From assembly GCF_003261635.1 (NCBI RefSeq), contig NZ_QFXK01000092.1, positions 62,001-126,000 on the forward strand: DNA of 64,000 bases, given 5' to 3'. The stretch comes from Kribbella monticola (GTDB lineage Bacteria; Actinomycetota; Actinomycetes; Propionibacteriales; Kribbellaceae). The first letter of the stretch is position 1, and each line of letters starts with the position of its first letter. Made by a program: the position numbers and the translations under genes. Below, in pieces: positions 9,986 to 19,597 of the stretch. The notes below the pieces were generated by a model, which worked only from the letters and a program-made list of their open reading frames with translations, was not told the DNA's origin and ran no database searches.

Positions 9986-12900
9986 ATGACCATTGCTGCG
10001 CCTGTCCAACCGGAGGTCGAGCCGCCGCCGGTGCCTGCGCCCGAGCCGGCCAACCTGCGGACGATCGGCGCCTTTCTCGCCGTCCTCCTGCTGCTTTGGC
10101 TGGCGATGAACGAGCTCAGCCTGTTGTCGGCCGGTTTCCTGGCCACCGACGGGACAGCGTGGTCCTTCAACGGGATGTCCGGCCCGAAGGACGGTCCCAG
10201 GATCGCGGAGTGGAACAGCATCCTGACCGCCGACCAGTTGCCCTACTGGAAGGAGTTGCTGCGCGACTACCTCGTTCTCGACTGCCTGTTCATCGCCACG
10301 TACACGATCGCCTTGTACCGCGTGGTCGCCGGCCGCCCCAAGCTGTGGAAGGCCGTCTTCGCCCTCCCAGCACTCGATCTCCTCGAGAACCTGCTCACCG
10401 CGGTACTGCGAAGCAAGCGCTGCGCCGATCGCGACTGCGTGCCCGACGGCCTGGTCCATGGGCTGAGCTGGCTGACAGCCTTGAAGTGGCTGGCGATCCT
10501 GGCTCTCGTCGTCCTTGGGCTGATCAAGCTCAAGGACCAGACGCTCCGGCGGATGCGGCGGGCCCTTTATATCCAGCGTTTCAGCCTCCTCGCGTTCCTG
10601 CCGATCGCGGCGATGAGCATCGTGCCGGGCAGCAATGTGCTCGACCAGTTGCCCGACGTACAACGCCGTTGGCTGGATCGAGGACCGGGCCTCGGCCACG
10701 CGGCGGCGGCCGCTGTTGTCTACCTGGTGCTCTTGATGCCGACGATCTTCGTGCTCGGCAGACTTCGCAGCGACTGGGCGCTCCGGCGGGTGCGCGGTCA
10801 AGGGCTGTGGCCGTTCTACGACGGGCCGGGGCAGGCGAACGAACGCCGCTACGACCGCAAGCTCTGGCTGGTCGGGCCGATCCTGCTGCCGATCCTCGCC
10901 GTGGTGACCTGGCTGACGGGCGGGGGCACAGTGTTCTTGGTGCGATTGGCGATCTTCTGTGCCATTCCCCTGCTGGTGGTGGGGCTTTCCCACTGGCTGC
11001 AGGACAAGCCTGGACGGCATCCGCGGCCCTTGCACGACGTCTATCCGGAGTACCCGAAGGACGTGATGGCCGCCGGGGACGCGATCGCTGTCGCCTCGCT
11101 GTCACTGGCCGGACTGGGCATGATCCGCGCGTTCTCCGCGGTGACCGCCCTTGATCTGGTCGACCTGGTTCCGCCTCCGCACGTACGGCCGTTGATCGCG
11201 CTGCTGGTCGGTGCCGTTCTGGCGGTCGCGCCGTGGTTCGCGGCCGGCCCGGCGCTGCGAACGATTGCCGACTGGGACAGCGCGAGTGGGATCCGCGGAT
11301 CGATCGGCCGTTTCCTGACGCCCGGCAAGAACACTCAACAGGACTCCGGGATCAACATCACCCCGCTGGCCCCGGTGCGGATCGGGTTGCTGTTGATCTC
11401 CGTGGCCACTTTTCTCTTGCTGGCCTGGAAACCTCGCCAGGTCGGCGACCTCTTCGGGGTGCTTGCGGCAGCGATTCTCGCTCTGAGTGTGCTGGTCACG
11501 ATGGTCGGCGTGATGGTGGTCTATGCGCAGGACCGGCAGCCGCCCGAGCTCTTCCAGTCCGGCCCCGAGTGGCTGCGAACGAGGTCGACTCCGATCATCA
11601 CGGTGCTGGTCATCGGGCTGGTGCTGACCAGTCTGGCCGGTGGGAAGAACGACATCCATCCGGTCACCGCCCGTGGAGTCGTGCCGGCGCGGCCGACGAT
11701 GCAGCAGGCGTTCGACGCCTGGCTGAAGCAGGACGCCGGGTGCAGCGTCCCGCTCACCGGTCATCCTGGGCTCTCGGTCCGGCCGATGTTGATGATCGCG
11801 GCCGAAGGTGGCGGCATCCGCGCGGCGTACTGGACGGCGGCGACGCTCGGGCGCATCAGTGCCGCGGGCGGTGGATGTGGCGGGCACTCCGCGCTGTTCT
11901 CGACGGGTGCGAGCGGCGGCGCACTCGGGTTGAGCCTGGGCCGGTTCACCACCGATCCGGCGGCCGCGGCCAAGTCCATCACGGGCCATCAGGCGCTCAG
12001 CGCCGCGATGATCTCGTTGCTGACCGGCGATCTGCTGGCCACCGGCACCGGGCTGCGGTTCGACGCCGATTCGCCGTACCGTGATCCACAACGTCAGCCA
12101 CTGGACCGGGCCGGGCTGATGGAGACCTCATGGGAAAACATCCTGCCGGGCATTCGTACGCCGTTCCTCGCAGCAGACAGCAGCACTGCGGCCGATGACG
12201 GCGCCAGAACCGTGACCGGCCAGCTCGTGCTCAACTCAACGGTCGTTCGCGACGGCTGCATCGCCCTGGTGAGTCAGGTGGATCTGTCCGCCGGAGCCCG
12301 GTCCGCGAACGGTACGCCGGTCTGCGGGTCCGAGGGAGCGGGTGCGCACAACTACGACTTCTTCGGCTTGTACGGCCGGCACACTGGCGACGCCGCGAAG
12401 GAGTGCGTCGGAGACCTTCCCGCCTTGTCCGCCACGATGCTCGCGAACCGCTTTCCCTATGTGACACCCTCCGGTACTGCGGCGCGCTGCCGCGGACTGG
12501 ATCCGGCCCAGTTGGTCGACGGTGGATACACCGACAACACCGGCCTGGGCACCATCGTCGACCTTGCGCCGCAGTGGATCACGCTGGTCAAGAACCACAA
12601 CGATCAGGTCGCCCAAGGAGGCGCCGGGCAGTTCGTCGTACCGATGGTCGTGTACGTCGAGAACGGGACGGGCCCTGACTTCAGCACCGGGCGCAGGGAA
12701 TCACTGCACGACAGCCGGGTGCCGGCCGGTACGGGTCGAGTCTGGCCGTCGGACTTTTTCTTGCTGCCGAGGGGAGCGGTGCCGCTCGTTCCTGAGGTGG
12801 TAGTGCCGTTGGTCACGAAGTTTGTGACTGCCAAGGGAGACAGCACCAGCAGCCCTGAGCTGCTTTCGGAGGTCGCGCGCAGGTTGCAGCCGGAATCGCT

Positions 12901-13153
12901 GTGTACGTCGTCGGCGCTCTGCGACCAGCTTCGGTCGCAGAAACTGCTGCCGAACAACGTTTTCGTGGTGCATCAAAGCAAGCAGCCGTCGCTGTCGGCG
13001 CCGCTCGGGTGGGTGTTGTCCGAGAGCAGCCAGAGCGATCTGAACGGTGACCTGACGATGCAGGCGGAGAAGGGTTGCCCGGCTCCCTGCGCCGCGTACC
13101 CGACCCTGCACGATCTCGTCGACATCCTCAGGCCACCGCCGCCGAAGCCCTAG
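9986..13153 (+). CDS. Large membrane protein with C-terminal patatin-like phospholipase domain
   Basis: A 1055-residue protein. The first ~580 residues hold many hydrophobic segments, with the first near 30-50, so this half is an integral membrane region. The second half carries patatin motifs: EGGGIRAAYWT (oxyanion loop), the elbow STGASGGALG with Ser643 as nucleophile, and LVDGGYTDN with Asp845 as the dyad partner. It should be a membrane-anchored lipid acyl hydrolase; its substrate and the catalytic side of the membrane are unknown. ATG 9986 follows AGGGGG. Its stop overlaps that of the convergent GH31 gene in CTAG. Fusion of a long multi-pass region to patatin is uncommon. Confidence 0.8.
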   Translation: MTIAAPVQPEVEPPPVPAPEPANLRTIGAFLAVLLLLWLAMNELSLLSAGFLATDGTAWSFNGMSGPKDGPRIAEWNSILTADQLPYWKELLRDYLVLDCLFIATYTIALYRVVAGRPKLWKAVFALPALDLLENLLTAVLRSKRCADRDCVPDGLVHGLSWLTALKWLAILALVVLGLIKLKDQTLRRMRRALYIQRFSLLAFLPIAAMSIVPGSNVLDQLPDVQRRWLDRGPGLGHAAAAAVVYLVLLMPTIFVLGRLRSDWALRRVRGQGLWPFYDGPGQANERRYDRKLWLVGPILLPILAVVTWLTGGGTVFLVRLAIFCAIPLLVVGLSHWLQDKPGRHPRPLHDVYPEYPKDVMAAGDAIAVASLSLAGLGMIRAFSAVTALDLVDLVPPPHVRPLIALLVGAVLAVAPWFAAGPALRTIADWDSASGIRGSIGRFLTPGKNTQQDSGINITPLAPVRIGLLLISVATFLLLAWKPRQVGDLFGVLAAAILALSVLVTMVGVMVVYAQDRQPPELFQSGPEWLRTRSTPIITVLVIGLVLTSLAGGKNDIHPVTARGVVPARPTMQQAFDAWLKQDAGCSVPLTGHPGLSVRPMLMIAAEGGGIRAAYWTAATLGRISAAGGGCGGHSALFSTGASGGALGLSLGRFTTDPAAAAKSITGHQALSAAMISLLTGDLLATGTGLRFDADSPYRDPQRQPLDRAGLMETSWENILPGIRTPFLAADSSTAADDGARTVTGQLVLNSTVVRDGCIALVSQVDLSAGARSANGTPVCGSEGAGAHNYDFFGLYGRHTGDAAKECVGDLPALSATMLANRFPYVTPSGTAARCRGLDPAQLVDGGYTDNTGLGTIVDLAPQWITLVKNHNDQVAQGGAGQFVVPMVVYVENGTGPDFSTGRRESLHDSRVPAGTGRVWPSDFFLLPRGAVPLVPEVVVPLVTKFVTAKGDSTSSPELLSEVARRLQPESLCTSSALCDQLRSQKLLPNNVFVVHQSKQPSLSAPLGWVLSESSQSDLNGDLTMQAEKGCPAPCAAYPTLHDLVDILRPPPPKP

Positions 13154-15324
13154 CGGAAGACGCCCGCCAGCTCGGGCCAACGTGCGGTCTTCGCGTAGAC
13201 AGGCACGACGTCGAGCGGGACCTCGCGAGTGACCTGGCCGGTGCCGACCGATTCGCCCGTCCAGACATCGGTCCAGTCGCCTGCTGGGAGGTATGTCGTC
13301 CAGGTGGTCGCGCCCGGCTCGAGGACCGGATTGACGAGCAGGTCGTCGCCGAGCAGGTACTGGTGTTGGTGATTCCAGACTTCGGGGTCGTCGCCGTGAT
13401 CGAAGAAGAGCGGACGCATCAGCGGGCGGTCGGTGCTGATCGTCTTGGCGGTCTGCTCGGTCAGGTAGGGGACGAGGCGTTCGCGGAGTTCGGCGTACCC
13501 GCGGAACAGGGGGACTACGCGCTCGTCTCCGGTCGTCTCCGCGACGTGCCACGGCGTACGGTCGCGCAGCGGGAGCTGGTGGTGGTTGAATTCCGAGTGG
13601 TACTGCATGATCGGCATGAAGACCGACGCGGCGGCCGCTCGCAGGTACAGCTCGGCGTCGGGGACCGGGCCGGAGAAGCCGGCCAGATCCCAGCCCCAGT
13701 AGACGATTCCGCACGACGCCGCGGTCAGGCCGGCAGTCACCGACGAGCGGAACGCCTCCCAGGTGGAGTCCTCGTCGCCCGCCCAGAAGATCCCGTGAGC
13801 CTGCGATCCGGTGAACCCGGAGCGGGAGAACGTCACCGGCGCCTTGCCGGCCGATCGGAGCAGGTCGCCGAACGTGCGGGCGTAGTGCACCGGGAACAAG
13901 TTGTTGCCCTCAGCACCGAGTCGCCCGTCGGCGTACCGGAGGTCGTGGCCCCACGCGTGCTCGCCGCCGTCGGTCTTGAAGCCGTCGACGTCGAGGTCCT
14001 CGACCAGGTAGCGGCGCTTCTCGGTCCACCAGTCGCGCGTGCGCTGGACCGACAGGTCGGGCATGAGCGCCTTCGGGAACCACCAGCCGCGGTTGTGGTA
14101 CGGCGTACCGTCGGACTCCAGTACTGCGTGGCCGTCGCGCACCATCGCCTCGGCGTCGGCCGCGACCTGGCCGGTGCTGAACTCCGTTTTCTGCAAGGGG
14201 ATCTGCCAGAGGATGACCTTGATGCCACGGGCGTGCAGCTCGTCGATCATCGCCTTCGGATCCGGCCAGGCGCCGTCCGCGCGGTACTCGAAGTCGGCCG
14301 CCTTGTGGGCACTTCCGTCGGCGGTCACCTCGTAGCGGGCATCGCGCCAGATGGTGATGCCCTCCTCGTCGCTCCAGGCCTCGATCACCACGGCGCCGAC
14401 CGGGATCGCCAGGTCGCGGTGCGCGTCCATCCGCGCCATCACCAGCTCCTGGGTGTTCCACTCGTTGCCTGAGGCCCACAATCGGAAGACCCAGTCGGGC
14501 AGCTCCTCGGCCCGGCCCACCTCGTCCAGGAACTGCTTCAGGACCGCGGTCGGATCACCTTCGTAGATCGCCAGGTCGACCACCGGCTCGTCGCCCAGCT
14601 CCACCTCGACCACCAGCTCGCGGTCGTCCGAGGAGTACCACGTACGCCGAGAGGTCCGAACGTGGAAACCCCATCCTTCCCCGTTCTCACCAACCACGTG
14701 CGCGAAGGGCATCGGCAAATACGTCCGCCCGTGCACCCCCTGCGACTTGTACTGCTCGAACACCACCGCATCCAGCTGCTTCCCCCGCTGGTCCAGTACG
14801 TCGTACCTCTCCCCAAACCCAACCAGGTGATCCCCACGCCGCAGCCCCAACCTGAACCGCGCCCTATGCACCCCGACCGCAGAGACCAGCCACTCAACCT
14901 CCCGCACCCGGTCCCCACCACCTCGCACTTCACCGCGCCCACCCACCCACTCAGCCGGCGCCACCTCGAACCACTCGGTCGAGGTGGTCTCACCTGCAAG
15001 GTGGTAGGCGCGGAAGCGGTAGCGGGTGGGGGTGGTGATGGGGGGTGTTGTCACGGACCAGGCGTGTTCGGCGCCCAAGGCGTTGGCTTGGGCTTCGCTG
15101 AGGTGGCCTTCGCCGCCGGCTAGGGCTGCAGCGTCGGCGGTGTTCGCCTTGGCCGGTTTGAGTTCAAGCTCGAGGTCGCCCCACTCGCACACCACTCGGG
15201 TTACGTCAGGGGACCCGACTACGCCCAGGCGGACCGGAGTACCGGTCAGCGGCAGGACTGGGACGCGTTGGTCGGGGGAGGTGGCGTAGGGGTGCTCTAT
15301 GCCGTGCGGGCGGTGGGTGATCAT
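13150..15324 (-). CDS. Cytosolic glycoside hydrolase family 31 (alpha-glucosidase/xylosidase-like)
   Basis: Retaining alpha-glycosidase of 724 residues with no signal peptide, so it acts in the cytosol. The nucleophile is Asp452 in DGFKTDGGE; FWAGDEDSTW holds a candidate acid/base Asp. Other family landmarks are GFGERYDVLDQRG and WASGNEWNTQ. The latter recurs almost exactly in the secreted GH31 at 26182-29490, so the two are paralogs from one subfamily. ATG 15324 overlaps the stop of the GH15-like gene by four bases (ATGA). It is the last gene of an operon with a sugar ABC importer and likely cuts imported alpha-linked oligosaccharides. The linkage is unknown. Confidence 0.88.
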   Translation of the reverse strand: MITHRPHGIEHPYATSPDQRVPVLPLTGTPVRLGVVGSPDVTRVVCEWGDLELELKPAKANTADAAALAGGEGHLSEAQANALGAEHAWSVTTPPITTPTRYRFRAYHLAGETTSTEWFEVAPAEWVGGRGEVRGGGDRVREVEWLVSAVGVHRARFRLGLRRGDHLVGFGERYDVLDQRGKQLDAVVFEQYKSQGVHGRTYLPMPFAHVVGENGEGWGFHVRTSRRTWYSSDDRELVVEVELGDEPVVDLAIYEGDPTAVLKQFLDEVGRAEELPDWVFRLWASGNEWNTQELVMARMDAHRDLAIPVGAVVIEAWSDEEGITIWRDARYEVTADGSAHKAADFEYRADGAWPDPKAMIDELHARGIKVILWQIPLQKTEFSTGQVAADAEAMVRDGHAVLESDGTPYHNRGWWFPKALMPDLSVQRTRDWWTEKRRYLVEDLDVDGFKTDGGEHAWGHDLRYADGRLGAEGNNLFPVHYARTFGDLLRSAGKAPVTFSRSGFTGSQAHGIFWAGDEDSTWEAFRSSVTAGLTAASCGIVYWGWDLAGFSGPVPDAELYLRAAAASVFMPIMQYHSEFNHHQLPLRDRTPWHVAETTGDERVVPLFRGYAELRERLVPYLTEQTAKTISTDRPLMRPLFFDHGDDPEVWNHQHQYLLGDDLLVNPVLEPGATTWTTYLPAGDWTDVWTGESVGTGQVTREVPLDVVPVYAKTARWPELAGVFR

Positions 15325-16457
15325 CGAGCGTCCTTCGTAGTGATGCCGAGTTCGTCGGCGAGGATCAGGTACATCCCGTGCGACCAGAGCAGCGGAGTCG
15401 CGACCGTGCCCCAGCGGGCGATCCATTCGTCACGGGATCCCGGGTGGAGGAGGTGATGCGGCACCTGCTCAGGTAGATCGCCGTGTTCATCCGCCTGGTC
15501 CGCGATCCAGCGAAGGTGCCGCAGCGCGCCGGCCGTATCGCCCGCGACAGCGAGGTTCCAGCCGAGCAGCGCGGACAGCAGGATCCACTGACCGCCGCCG
15601 TAGAACACATCCGCGGTGAACCGATGCACCCCGCCGTCGAAGTCGAGATCCTTCGCCACGGCAGCACGCGTCATCGCCGCCACATCGTCGTCGGGAGCAA
15701 CCAACCCGAACGGTACGACGCACGCCGGCAACGACCCGTCGACCGCAGAACTCCCGAGCCACTTCACCAGATGCCCGTCCACGATGCCCTCTGCCGTCAC
15801 CAGCGAACGGATGTCGGCGGCAACCTTCAACGCCGCCGCCGACCACGGCGCCGACCGCAACGCCTCACAGGTGCCGACGGCAACCAATCCGCCATGGATC
15901 GCCCCCAGCGTGGAGACATGCCGATGCTCGACATGCTCCTCCCACCAGTCGTAACAAGGCCGGTCCCAGAACGCCACCAGGTAGTCGACAGCGACGTCGA
16001 TCCCGTCCCGCCACGGCGACAGGTCCAGCCCGTGCCGCGTAGCGTGGGTGACCACCGACCAGAGCCACATCCCGTAGCCGTCGGTCTGGAAGTCCCACCA
16101 CGGATCGGATCCGTCGTTCCCGTCGAAGGTGAACCGGGTCGGCAGCATCGCCTCGTTCGGCGGCACCTCGCCCCGACCGAGCGCCGCGCGCAGAGAGTCC
16201 ACCTGCGCGCGGCGACGACGCAGTACGTCGTTCACCCAGTCGTGGAAGCGCCCCGCCGAGACCAGATCGCCGTACCGGGAGATGCCCTCGGCGGTGAACG
16301 AGCCGTCGCGCAGCCAGGCATAGCCCCGGTACGCCGAGAAGGTGGGCGCGGCGGGATAGGCGCCGCCCGCATCCTGGTGCTCGGTGATCACGGCGTGGCT
16401 GTGCTCGGCCAAGGAGCGCAGGCGACTGAGTTCGGACAGGTCCAGGGCGGCGATCAT
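15321..16457 (-). CDS. GH15-like (glucoamylase family) glycosidase
   Basis: Cytosolic enzyme of about 378 residues with an all-helical toroid pattern similar to GH15. Landmarks are YRGYAWLRDGSFTAEG, WWEEHVEHRHVSTLGA (WEE provides the expected general acid) and DLPEQVPHHL near the end (expected general base Glu). It would release sugar from the non-reducing end of imported alpha-glucosides. ATG 16457 has an ideal GAAGGA site. An alternative GTG at 16469 overlaps the previous stop as GTGA but has a weak site; it would add four residues. It is shorter than secreted glucoamylases because it lacks signal and starch-binding domains. Substrate is inferred from context. Confidence 0.75.
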   Translation of the reverse strand: MIAALDLSELSRLRSLAEHSHAVITEHQDAGGAYPAAPTFSAYRGYAWLRDGSFTAEGISRYGDLVSAGRFHDWVNDVLRRRRAQVDSLRAALGRGEVPPNEAMLPTRFTFDGNDGSDPWWDFQTDGYGMWLWSVVTHATRHGLDLSPWRDGIDVAVDYLVAFWDRPCYDWWEEHVEHRHVSTLGAIHGGLVAVGTCEALRSAPWSAAALKVAADIRSLVTAEGIVDGHLVKWLGSSAVDGSLPACVVPFGLVAPDDDVAAMTRAAVAKDLDFDGGVHRFTADVFYGGGQWILLSALLGWNLAVAGDTAGALRHLRWIADQADEHGDLPEQVPHHLLHPGSRDEWIARWGTVATPLLWSHGMYLILADELGITTKDAR

Positions 16458-16465
16458 CGATTCCT

Positions 16466-17722
16466 TCACTTCTTCAGCAGGCCGTTGACCTTGGTCTGGG
16501 CATCCGCGAGCGCCTTCTCCACCGGCTTACGGCCGGCCGCGGCGGAGGTGAGTTCCTGGGTGACCAGGTCCTGCATCTCCTGCTGACGCTCGATCACCGG
16601 CGGCAGGACGGTGTCCTCGAGCGCGGTGAAGACAGCCTTGCGGTTGGCCGGCTTCTTCTGGTCCAGGTACGGCGCAAGCTTCGCCTCGTCGGCGACCGGC
16701 GGCAGCTCCCACGAGGTGGCCAGCCGGGTCTTGGTGGTGTCGTCCGAGGACGCCAGGAAGGTGACCCACTTCTGCGCTGCCTCGGCGTTCTTGGACGCGG
16801 CCGAGACGACCAGGCCGTTCACGAACATCGCCGACGCCTTCTTGGTGTTACCCGGCTCGACCACGACGTCCCAGTCGAACGGCGCGTCGGTCATCGCGGA
16901 GAACATCCAGATCCCGGTGTGCCACATCGCGAGCTTGCCGGACTTGAACAGCTTCGAGTCGAAGTCCGGCGTACCGGCTCCGTCGGCCTCGGTCGGCATC
17001 GTCTTGCCGACCTTGTCGATCAGGAACTTGGCCGCCTCGACACCTTGCGGCGAGTTGAAGGTCGCCTCGGTCCGGTCGGCGTTCAAGAACTCGCCACCGT
17101 TCTGCGCGAGCACCTTGTAGAACTCGTTGTACGACACGGGCTGGTAGTCGCCCCAGGTCTTCGTCGCCTTGTTGGTCAGCTTGACCGCGGCGGCCTGCTC
17201 GTCCTTCCAGGTCCAGTCGGCGGTCGGCTCGGCGACCCCGGCCTTCTTGAAGAGCGCCTTGTTGTAGAACAGGACGACGTTGGAGAACGACTCCGGTACG
17301 CCGTACTGCTTGCCGCCGTCGTTGAACGCGTCCACCAGGGACTTCTTGTACGCCGCGGTGTCCACGTTCTTCAGCTCGGCCAGCGAACCGTTCTTCGCGT
17401 ACGTCACGAAGTTCTCGTAGTTCAGCTCGAACGCGTCGGCCGCGGTGCCACCAGCCACCGAGGTCTGCAGCTTCGTGAAGTAGTCCGCGTACGGCACTGT
17501 CTCGACCTGGACGGTGATGTTCGGGTTGGCGGTCTGGAAGGCGTTGACGATTGCCGTCAGGTCCTTCTCGTGGCCGTCGTTGGAGGAGAAGTTCATGTAG
17601 CGGACGACGCTCTTGCCTTCCGGCGCGGCGGCCTCCTTGGTCGCCGAGCCCTGGCCGCACGCGGTCAGGGTGAGTGCGAGCGCTGCGGTCAGGCCGAGGC
17701 CCACGGTCTTGAGGTGACGCAT
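16466..17722 (-). CDS. Sugar ABC transporter substrate-binding lipoprotein (family 1)
   Basis: Extracytoplasmic binding protein of 418 residues for a CUT1-type sugar importer. The signal peptide ends in lipobox LTAC with Cys22. Typical family 1 segments are YADYFTKLQTSVAGGTAADAFELN and KLAMWHTGIWM. ATG 17722 follows AGGAA. It lies 20 bases after the second permease gene and just before the GH15-like gene. The importer lacks its own ATPase, as is common when a shared MsiK-type ATPase serves several systems. Alpha-glucosides are likely ligands given the enzymes next to it. Confidence 0.92.
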   Translation of the reverse strand: MRHLKTVGLGLTAALALTLTACGQGSATKEAAAPEGKSVVRYMNFSSNDGHEKDLTAIVNAFQTANPNITVQVETVPYADYFTKLQTSVAGGTAADAFELNYENFVTYAKNGSLAELKNVDTAAYKKSLVDAFNDGGKQYGVPESFSNVVLFYNKALFKKAGVAEPTADWTWKDEQAAAVKLTNKATKTWGDYQPVSYNEFYKVLAQNGGEFLNADRTEATFNSPQGVEAAKFLIDKVGKTMPTEADGAGTPDFDSKLFKSGKLAMWHTGIWMFSAMTDAPFDWDVVVEPGNTKKASAMFVNGLVVSAASKNAEAAQKWVTFLASSDDTTKTRLATSWELPPVADEAKLAPYLDQKKPANRKAVFTALEDTVLPPVIERQQEMQDLVTQELTSAAAGRKPVEKALADAQTKVNGLLKK

Positions 17723-17742
17723 GGCGGTTCCTACTTTCTCTG

Positions 17743-18567
17743 TTACTTGATGCCTGTGTGGGCGACACCGGCGATGATGTGGCGCTGCGCGAGCAGGTAC
17801 ACGATGGCGATCGGCACGATCGAGACGACGGAGCCCGCCATCACGACGTCCCACTGGGTGGTGAACTGGCCCTGCAACGTGGACAGGCCCAGCGGAAGGG
17901 TCATGAACTCCGGCGACCGGATCACGACCAGCGGCCAGAGGAAGCTGTTCCAGCTGCCCATGAACGCGAACACCGCGACGGTGGCCAGGGCCGGCCGGAT
18001 CAGCGGCAACACGATGGTGGTGAAGATCCGCAGGTGGCCGGCGCCGTCGATGGTGGCGGCCTCGTCGAGTTCCGTCGGGACGCCGATGACGGCCTGGCGG
18101 AGCAGGAACACCCCGAACGCCGAGGCGATCGTGGGTGCCAGCAACGCGAAGTACGTGTCCTGCAGGTTCAGGGTCTTCATCTCGATGAACAGCGGGACGA
18201 CGAGCACCTGCAGCGGCACCATCAAGGTGGCCAGGTAGAACCCGAAGATCACGTTCTTCAGCGGGAAGTGCAACCGCGCGAAGCCGTACGCCGCCATCGA
18301 GCCGGTGACGAGTTGCAGCACCGTGGAGACCACCGCGACGCCGAGCGAGTTCAGGATGATCCGCCAGATCGGCATCGCGTCCAGCAGGGTGCGATAGGCG
18401 TTCAGCGTCGGGTTGTCGACGAAGACGGTCGGGCCGTCGGCCAGTGATCCTTCCGGCGTGATCGAGGTGATCACGGTCCACAGGAACGGGAAGAGCATGA
18501 TCGCCGCGCCGACCAGCACAGCGGCGTACAGGGCGAGCTTCGCCGGGAGAGACCTGCTGTCACGCAT
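17743..18567 (-). CDS. Sugar ABC transporter permease, MalG-like
   Basis: Inner-membrane permease of 274 residues with six predicted helices. The EAA loop that docks the ATPase reads ELDEAATIDGAGHLRIF. It begins eight bases inside the end of the first permease gene, so translation is coupled. With the MalF-like partner it forms the channel of a CUT1 sugar importer. Confidence 0.94.
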   Translation of the reverse strand: MRDSRSLPAKLALYAAVLVGAAIMLFPFLWTVITSITPEGSLADGPTVFVDNPTLNAYRTLLDAMPIWRIILNSLGVAVVSTVLQLVTGSMAAYGFARLHFPLKNVIFGFYLATLMVPLQVLVVPLFIEMKTLNLQDTYFALLAPTIASAFGVFLLRQAVIGVPTELDEAATIDGAGHLRIFTTIVLPLIRPALATVAVFAFMGSWNSFLWPLVVIRSPEFMTLPLGLSTLQGQFTTQWDVVMAGSVVSIVPIAIVYLLAQRHIIAGVAHTGIK

Positions 18568-19597
18568 AGTGCACCCACCGGCGCTGGCCGCGGATCTGGA
18601 AGACGGTGATGATGAGGATGACTGCGAAGAGGATCCAGGAGAGCGCGGATGCCTCGCCGGCGCGGCCGTAGCGGAAGGTGAGGTCGTAGATCTGGCCGAC
18701 CACGACCTGGCTCGAGCCGGCCGGGCCGCCGGCCGTCATCACGTACACCTGGTCGAAGACCTGGAAGCCGTTGATCAACGAGATCACCACCACGAAGAAG
18801 GTCGAGGGCGACAGCAGCGGCAGGGTGATCCGCCAGAACCGTTGCCAGGCGTTCGATCCGTCCACCTTCGCCGCTTCGTGGACGTCGGTCGGGATCGACT
18901 GCAGTCCCGCCAGCAGGATCACCATCACGAATCCGAGGTCCTTCCAGGCCGACGAGAGGATCACCGCCGGGAGCGCCCAGTGCGGGTCGGTCCACCAGCC
19001 CGGCTGGGGGAGACCCAGTCCACCGAGGAGCTGGTTGACCAACCCGTTTGTTGGATTGAGCAACCATTTCCAGACGAGAGCGACGACGACCCAGCTGGTG
19101 ACGACCGGGAGGAAGTAGGTCGCTCGCAGGAAGGAGCGTCCCTTCAGCTTCTGGTTGAGCGCGAGTGCGAGCAGCAGCCCACCGGCGTACACGATCGGCA
19201 GGTAGCCGACGACGTAGATCAGCGTGTGCAGGAAGACGCGTCGCGTCATCTCGTCGCCGAGCAGGTTGGTGTAGTTCTTGAGCCCGACCCACTCCATCGG
19301 CGAGATCAGATTCCACTTGTGCAAACTCACCCACAAGCTGGACACCATCGGCACCAACGTGAAGATGAAGAGCGGTATCGCACTGGGCAGCAGGAAGAAC
19401 AACACCCAGCCGAGCTTCTTCAGCTTCTGAGTTCTCGTACTGCGACGACGCGAGGTCGGCGCGTGGCCGCCGTCGCCTCCGCGCCTGCGGCTCGCGGTGA
19501 CTGAGCTGAGGGAAGGCGGTGTGGCGGAGGTGTCCGGCACTTGTTCGGTTACTGCACTCAGCGGTTGGCCAGCGGCTGTGCCGCCTCTGCGGCTCAT
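18560..19597 (-). CDS. Sugar ABC transporter permease, MalF-like
   Basis: Permease of 345 residues. A proline/serine/threonine- and arginine-rich N-terminal stretch of about 60 residues precedes the first helix ([19 protein letters not shown]); the EAA loop is [17 protein letters not shown]. The ATG at 19597 overlaps the stop of the ROK gene (ATGA), so importer translation is coupled to the regulator. Much longer upstream extensions in this frame run into the ROK gene and are not needed. Confidence 0.92.
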   Translation of the reverse strand: MSRRGGTAAGQPLSAVTEQVPDTSATPPSLSSVTASRRRGGDGGHAPTSRRRSTRTQKLKKLGWVLFFLLPSAIPLFIFTLVPMVSSLWVSLHKWNLISPMEWVGLKNYTNLLGDEMTRRVFLHTLIYVVGYLPIVYAGGLLLALALNQKLKGRSFLRATYFLPVVTSWVVVALVWKWLLNPTNGLVNQLLGGLGLPQPGWWTDPHWALPAVILSSAWKDLGFVMVILLAGLQSIPTDVHEAAKVDGSNAWQRFWRITLPLLSPSTFFVVVISLINGFQVFDQVYVMTAGGPAGSSQVVVGQIYDLTFRYGRAGEASALSWILFAVILIITVFQIRGQRRWVHYA

